Shown: piece after piece, positions 5,813 to 9,222 of the stretch
Numbering within the stretch: the first letter of the stretch is position 1
Layout: the number at the start of each line of letters is the position of its first letter
DNA from: a bacterium
Lineage (GTDB): Bacteria; JALSQH01
DNA: 9,222 nt
Direction of reading: 5' to 3'
NCBI GenBank assembly: GCA_026985515.1
Contig: JALSQH010000028.1
Location: 1-9,222 of the forward strand
Made by a program: the position numbers and the translations under genes
Notes under the pieces: model-generated
Told to the model about the DNA's origin: nothing
The model's database searches: none
Seen by the model: only the letters and a program-made list of their open reading frames with translations

Positions 5813-7590
5813 ACAGACTTTTAAAGATTGCTGCGAGAGAATTTTCTATTAAAAGCATAAGTAAATGGTTCCTGATAGCCTTTGTGGTGGGAATTCTTAC
5901 CGGTGTTACGGCAATCATTTTCAATCTCATGCTAATATACTTTGAAAAATTCTTTCTGGTAAACTTCACTGGACTGATACAGCCACTTCCCCATGGTGAG
6001 AAGGGAGAGATTCTCACTGTTTCAGCGGGTAACCCTCTTTTAAGATTGTTTGTACCTGCCTTTGGAGGACTGGTTGTTGGTTACATAATCTACAAATTTG
6101 CTCCAGAGACGGCTGGACACGGGACAGATGCAGTTATTGAGTCATACCACAGGAGAAGGGGAATCATAAGACCCATTGTACCCATAATAAAAATGATAGC
6201 ATCAGCCTTTACCCTGGGCACAGGGGGTTCAGGTGGAAGAGAGGGGCCAATTGCACAGACTGGAGGGGGGATTGGTTCCATTTTAGCAAAATTCCTCAAC
6301 TTAAATGAAAAGGAGAAAAGAATAACTGTACTTTCAGGTGTGGGCGGTGGTATTGGTTCAATATTCAGGGCACCCCTGGGGGGAGCACTTTTTTCGGCAG
6401 AGGTTCTCTACAGACAGGCAGATTTTGAGGGTGAGGCGGTTATGCCCTCCATAATTTCAGCAATTACTGCATATTCAGTTTTCGGATTCTTTGCTTCATG
6501 GCATCCCATTTTTACAACTCCTCCTTACAGTTTTAATGTGAAGGAACTCGGATTTTTTGCCATTCTGGGAATACTTATGGTCCCTTTTTCCTACATATAT
6601 GTGAAGGTCTTCTATGCGACAAAACACTACTTTGACATATTGAAGATAAAACCATACTTCAAACCGATGTTAGGGGGACTTCTTACAGGTCTCATCCTTC
6701 TCTTTGTACCACATGTTGCAGGTACAAGCTATGGATGGATGCAACTGGCACTTCTGGGTGAATTATCTGTGTGGATGATGTTACTCATCGCCCTTGCAAA
6801 AATATTTGCCACTGCGTTCACCATCGGGTCAGGGGGTTCCGGTGGAGTCTTTGCACCTTCCCTTGTAATCGGTGGGATGATAGGTGGAGCCGTGGGGACA
6901 ATTTTAAATCACTTCTTCCCAGCCATTGTCACCGATCCATCTCCATACATGATGGTGGGCATGGGAAGTTTCTTTGCAGCAGCTGCAAAGGTACCTCTTG
7001 CCACAATAGTGATGGTTGCAGAGATGACGGGAAATTATGATATGCTGGTCCCCGTAACCCTGGCTTCATCTCTTGCCTTTCTTCTTTCGGGGAAGTGGAG
7101 CATATATGAACATCAGGTGGACTCAAAACTTGATTCACCCGCCCACAGGGGAGATTTTGTGGTTGATGTTCTTGAAAGTATAAAAGTACGGGATGTTAAA
7201 ACTTTTGATGAAGAGGTTCCATATGTAACTGAAGATATGGACCTTCTGACTGCTCTGAGACAGGTCTCCACCACTCCATATAACATTATCCCCGTAATCA
7301 ACAGAGAAAACAAACTGGTGGGAATCCTCAACATGGATGATGTGAGGGGAATAATTTACGATGGGGATCTTGAAGTTGTAGGAAAACTCACCATTGTAAA
7401 GGATGTGGAGAGAACAACCTTCCCATTGGTAAAACCATCAGATACACTGCAAAGGGCCCTTGATCTCTTCATTCAGTCAGGCTTTGATGAACTTCCCGTT
7501 ACCGATGAGTCAAAAAAGTGCCTGGGAATTCTTTCAAGGAAAGAACTCCTTCAGGCATACAACAGGAGCTTTCTTGAGAAAGTCCCATAA
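5809..7590 (+). CDS. CLC-family chloride channel/antiporter with two C-terminal CBS domains
   Basis: This 593-residue protein has a CLC membrane domain (about 18-430) and a cytoplasmic pair of CBS domains (about 462-520 and 527-585), which in related proteins sense adenine nucleotides. CLC signature segments are all present: G-H-G-T-D at 103-107 in the position of GSGIP, G-S-G-G-R-E-G-P at 140-147 with the gating glutamate E145, G-G-V-F-A-P-S at 345-351, and Tyr410 in G-N-Y-D-M-L-V-P at the position of the central chloride-coordinating tyrosine. At the internal proton-glutamate position of E. coli ClC (second Glu of I-I-E-E) this protein has S-A-E-V (196-199), so that residue is Val199. The same substitution occurs in animal channel-type CLCs, but it is not proof of channel activity because some bacterial exchangers lack this Glu too. 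It is the last gene of the SPFH operon, coupled by ATGA. Confidence 0.95.
   Translation: MNRLLKIAAREFSIKSISKWFLIAFVVGILTGVTAIIFNLMLIYFEKFFLVNFTGLIQPLPHGEKGEILTVSAGNPLLRLFVPAFGGLVVGYIIYKFAPETAGHGTDAVIESYHRRRGIIRPIVPIIKMIASAFTLGTGGSGGREGPIAQTGGGIGSILAKFLNLNEKEKRITVLSGVGGGIGSIFRAPLGGALFSAEVLYRQADFEGEAVMPSIISAITAYSVFGFFASWHPIFTTPPYSFNVKELGFFAILGILMVPFSYIYVKVFYATKHYFDILKIKPYFKPMLGGLLTGLILLFVPHVAGTSYGWMQLALLGELSVWMMLLIALAKIFATAFTIGSGGSGGVFAPSLVIGGMIGGAVGTILNHFFPAIVTDPSPYMMVGMGSFFAAAAKVPLATIVMVAEMTGNYDMLVPVTLASSLAFLLSGKWSIYEHQVDSKLDSPAHRGDFVVDVLESIKVRDVKTFDEEVPYVTEDMDLLTALRQVSTTPYNIIPVINRENKLVGILNMDDVRGIIYDGDLEVVGKLTIVKDVERTTFPLVKPSDTLQRALDLFIQSGFDELPVTDESKKCLGILSRKELLQAYNRSFLEKVP
7565..7586 (+). 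other. Weak hairpin at the end of the CLC gene
   Basis: CTTTC-TTGA-GAAAG (7569-7582) forms a 5-bp stem with a 4-base loop, extendable with a G-T pair, one mismatch and two G-C pairs. There is no following T-tract, so it is not a classical intrinsic terminator. It could mark the 3' end of the operon transcript. Confidence 0.2.
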
Positions 7591-7688
7591 ATTCGTGAAG
7601 ACCCGGCAGGAGTTACAATTTGCTTCTTTTCAGAGGAGATCAACAAATTACCTTCCTGACCATTTGAGGAGATTTCTGAAGAAGCACC

Positions 7689-8675
7689 TCAAAACAGGTG
7701 GGAAAATTCCACAGTCGTGACAACGCCTCTTTTATCCTTCTCCGCCATACCAAAGCCAATGAGAAGATTCACTATCAGCTCTCTGGTGGAATAGCTGTAA
7801 CCCACCGAGAGAAAGTTATTGGCACTTTCAAGATCAGGGTAACTGCTCAATCTGTACTGCATTGCGACTCCGCTTCCATAGCCTCCCCCGAGAGCCACTC
7901 TTCCATCCACTCCAAGCTCATACAACTCTGCTCTACTCAGTATTCTCAGAGTTCCTTTAAAAAAGGTTTTGAAAGGTGAGCCGTAACGCATTAACAAATT
8001 AAATCCATATGCATTTACGTTGTTCACAACCCCAATAATTGGACCGATCAGCAGGGAAAAATTCTCCCGGTCAAGTCCCACAAAAATGGAAACATACCAT
8101 GTGGCATAATAACATGAACTCCCGCTACAAACGGCAAGTTCTTCCGGGGCAGAGGAGGTAAACTCATTAAAGTAATACCCTGTCTCTGCAACCAATCCAA
8201 AATGGGAAACCACATTCATCACCTCAAGGGATGCTCCACCCCCTGTGAAATTTATCTCTGGACTGAACCAGGATATATTTCCTCTTAAATTGTAAAGAGT
8301 TTTTACAACTGGCTTCACCTCCACCTTTTCAATGGCAAGGTCCAGTTTTCTCCCTCTAAGGAGTAAAAAATATTCACCCTTTTTAAACTCACCAGTTACA
8401 GATTCGGGAAAACTTAAAATTCCTCCCCTATCATAGGTGGAATAGAGAACACATTTCCCCGCAGGTACAACATCATTTATACTCTTAGGGGCCGGTCCAT
8501 GAGGAAGTTTTAAAATTCTGTACCTGTGACCCGCTTTGAGAAAGGCCACATCTGGGCCGGAAAAGTAGAGAAACTTTCCCTCAATCTTCTCAACCAGGAA
8601 AGGTCCGTAGCTTTTGCCAAAAAGGGGAACTGAAAGGAAAATCACTGAAAACAAAATTGCTTTCACGTACCTCAT
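7689..8675 (-). CDS. Exported protein with putative C-terminal outer-membrane beta-barrel
   Basis: I do not recognise a named family. The 328-residue product has a signal peptide (about 1-20, ending L-F-G). A soluble N-terminal region (about 21-115) follows, with short strands and a pattern such as V-E-K-I-E-G-K-F-L-Y-F (28-38) then L-K-A-G-H-R-Y (46-52), which recalls small SH3-like beta folds. From about 125 on, alternating aromatic and hydrophobic strands separated by polar turns run to the end, and the last residues V-E-F-S-H-L-F finish with Phe, the classic outer-membrane protein signature. Two cysteines (183 and 188) may form a loop disulfide. I chose ATG at 8675 because GAGGTGAGG lies 6 bases upstream. 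A GTG at 8687 overlapping the previous stop (GTGA) would add 4 residues but has no good ribosome-binding site. It lies downstream of the 174-residue gene as a likely two-gene unit. Confidence 0.65.
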   Translation of the reverse strand: MRYVKAILFSVIFLSVPLFGKSYGPFLVEKIEGKFLYFSGPDVAFLKAGHRYRILKLPHGPAPKSINDVVPAGKCVLYSTYDRGGILSFPESVTGEFKKGEYFLLLRGRKLDLAIEKVEVKPVVKTLYNLRGNISWFSPEINFTGGGASLEVMNVVSHFGLVAETGYYFNEFTSSAPEELAVCSGSSCYYATWYVSIFVGLDRENFSLLIGPIIGVVNNVNAYGFNLLMRYGSPFKTFFKGTLRILSRAELYELGVDGRVALGGGYGSGVAMQYRLSSYPDLESANNFLSVGYSYSTRELIVNLLIGFGMAEKDKRGVVTTVEFSHLF

Positions 8676-8683
8676 CTCCAACC

Positions 8684-9208
8684 TCACCTCAAGCCAGTGT
8701 TTTTTCTGAACTCTTTAAGCGTTTCCCCCGGGTCAAAAGGGGGAGAAATTAATTTATCTCCGGGGAAGGGAGGCACTTCCATTTCCCTTGCAGAAAAGGA
8801 ATAGTTCCACAATTTTCTTAGAAATTCAATTTTTCTCAAAGTCGCCTCTTCTGTTTTCTTACTTCCTTCAATGTAGTATTTAACGCCATTTTTCATATCC
8901 TCAAAACTGTACACTCCTCCAGGAAAGAGGTGATCCACCAGAACTTCTACAAGTCCCCTGAAAAATTCCTCTCCAACACACTCATTCTCACAGAGAACCT
9001 CCACGACTCCTCTCTTTCCATCTCTGTATATTGAAATCTTTCCCTCACCAATTTTTTCAAGTTCCCTGTTTATCTTCTCTTCAACTTCTCCCACAGTCAG
9101 TGTATCTGTCAACCCTTCTACCACACTTCTCCCGGCAATTGCCCCCAGTTCTCTGAGTATATTCCCCGGTACTTTTTCAATCAAAACTTCTTCAAAGCAG
9201 ATCTTCAT
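8684..9208 (-). CDS. Unrecognised acidic protein, possibly V4R-like
   Basis: This 174-residue protein has no signal peptide or membrane helix and is probably cytoplasmic. An N-terminal helix (about 15-31, containing E-L-G-A-I-A-G-R-S) and a second helix (38-53) are followed by a glycine turn and strands (G-E-G-K-I-S-I-Y at 54-61, V-V-E-V-L at 68-72). Then comes C-E-N-E-C (73-77), a helix F-F-R-G-L-V-E-V-L-V-D-H-L (81-93), and a final pair of strands (V-Y-S-F-E-D, then G-V-K-Y-Y-I-E-G). This order resembles V4R domains, where a variable pocket near Cys and His residues binds small ligands, but the resemblance is only structural intuition. The C-terminal tail (about 118-174) is Lys/Arg-rich with several Pro. 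AAAGGAG (9222-9216) sits 7 bases upstream of the ATG, a good start. The exported protein gene follows after 8 bases. Confidence 0.6.
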   Translation of the reverse strand: MKICFEEVLIEKVPGNILRELGAIAGRSVVEGLTDTLTVGEVEEKINRELEKIGEGKISIYRDGKRGVVEVLCENECVGEEFFRGLVEVLVDHLFPGGVYSFEDMKNGVKYYIEGSKKTEEATLRKIEFLRKLWNYSFSAREMEVPPFPGDKLISPPFDPGETLKEFRKNTGLR

Positions 9209-9215
9209 GTATTCT

Positions 9216-9222
9216 CTCCTTT
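9216..9222 (-). promoter_or_regulatory. Shine-Dalgarno of the 174-residue gene
   Basis: On the minus strand AAAGGAG is followed by a 7-base spacer and ATG (9208-9206). It fixes the start of this gene and lies at the very edge of the window, so the promoter and any upstream gene are not visible. Confidence 0.7.

Larger units (their letters stand above)
1117..7590 (+). other. Seven-gene overlapping operon: UDG, NfeD, stomatin, two SPFH-like, coiled-coil membrane protein, CLC
   Basis: Seven same-strand genes follow each other with essentially no gaps. The junctions are ATGA at 1779-1782, zero gap with AGGAGG at 3071/3072, TTGA at 3815-3818, ATGA at 4633-4636, one base (if the CTG start is used) at 5400/5402, and ATGA at 5809-5812. 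No terminator-like hairpin with a T-tract was seen between members. Co-transcription and translational coupling are therefore very likely, which suggests roughly balanced synthesis of the protease, the three SPFH-type proteins, the small membrane protein and the CLC transporter. Confidence 0.85.

Noticed and set aside
7460-7594. Start of a plus-strand frame inside the CLC CBS region that runs past its stop
   Set aside because: The part inside the CLC gene is a shadow of the CBS2 coding sequence. Only the segment from 7595 is worth noting, and it is listed as a low-interest finding.
7685-7700. CACCT-caaaac-AGGTG inverted repeat at the convergent gene ends
   Set aside because: Only 5 bp, inside the last codons of the exported-protein gene and not followed by a T-tract on either strand, so not supported as a terminator.
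7698-7979. Plus-strand open frame opposite the exported-protein gene
   Set aside because: It is the complement of beta-strand coding sequence with good signal-peptide and C-terminal Phe support on the minus strand. No independent evidence.
1-9222. Mobile elements, CRISPR arrays, tRNA or rRNA genes, riboswitches
   Set aside because: I looked on both strands and saw no transposase, terminal inverted repeats, spaced direct repeats, cloverleaf-like segments or long structured leaders. Almost all of the window is coding.

Overview
The window looks like a chromosomal segment of a Gram-negative bacterium, probably from a thermophilic or anaerobic lineage. It has a septum-initiator (FtsB/DivIC-like) gene, signal peptides and a C-terminal-Phe outer-membrane-type protein. 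Arginine codons are mostly AGA/AGG, proteins are rich in Lys and Glu, genes overlap tightly, and there is a family 4 Fe-S uracil-DNA glycosylase, all common in thermophiles. I cannot assign a genus. I see no mobile element, CRISPR, tRNA or rRNA.

Layout. Bases 1-1055 (minus strand) hold an exported zinc-dependent phospholipase C-like protein whose stop overlaps the start of an FtsB/DivIC-like gene that runs off the left edge. Bases 1056-1116 are a short divergent intergenic region with overlapping candidate promoters around a perfect inverted repeat. Bases 1117-7590 (plus strand) are one compact operon of seven genes: family 4 uracil-DNA glycosylase, NfeD-type membrane serine protease, stomatin/slipin, a divergent second SPFH-like protein, a more reduced third SPFH-like protein, a small two-helix membrane protein with a coiled coil, and a CLC chloride transporter/channel with two CBS domains. 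Four of the six junctions are 4-base ATGA/TTGA overlaps. The NfeD-stomatin junction is 0 bases with a strong Shine-Dalgarno. The sixth is resolved if the small protein starts at a CTG codon directly downstream of a near-perfect AAAGGAGGT. Bases 7591-7688 are a 98-base convergent gap with no clear terminator. Bases 7689-9208 (minus strand) encode an unrecognised cytoplasmic protein with weak V4R-like features, followed by an exported protein ending in a beta-barrel-like region.

How they may work together. NfeD plus stomatin is a known pair: in archaea the NfeD protease cleaves the C-terminal hydrophobic segment of the partner stomatin. Here the pair is extended by two degenerate SPFH relatives, a membrane coiled-coil hairpin protein and a CLC protein. 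Since animal stomatins bind and modulate ion channels, the most interesting reading is a dedicated SPFH scaffold around a CLC ion transporter with its own protease. This is inference from gene order, translational coupling and domain content.
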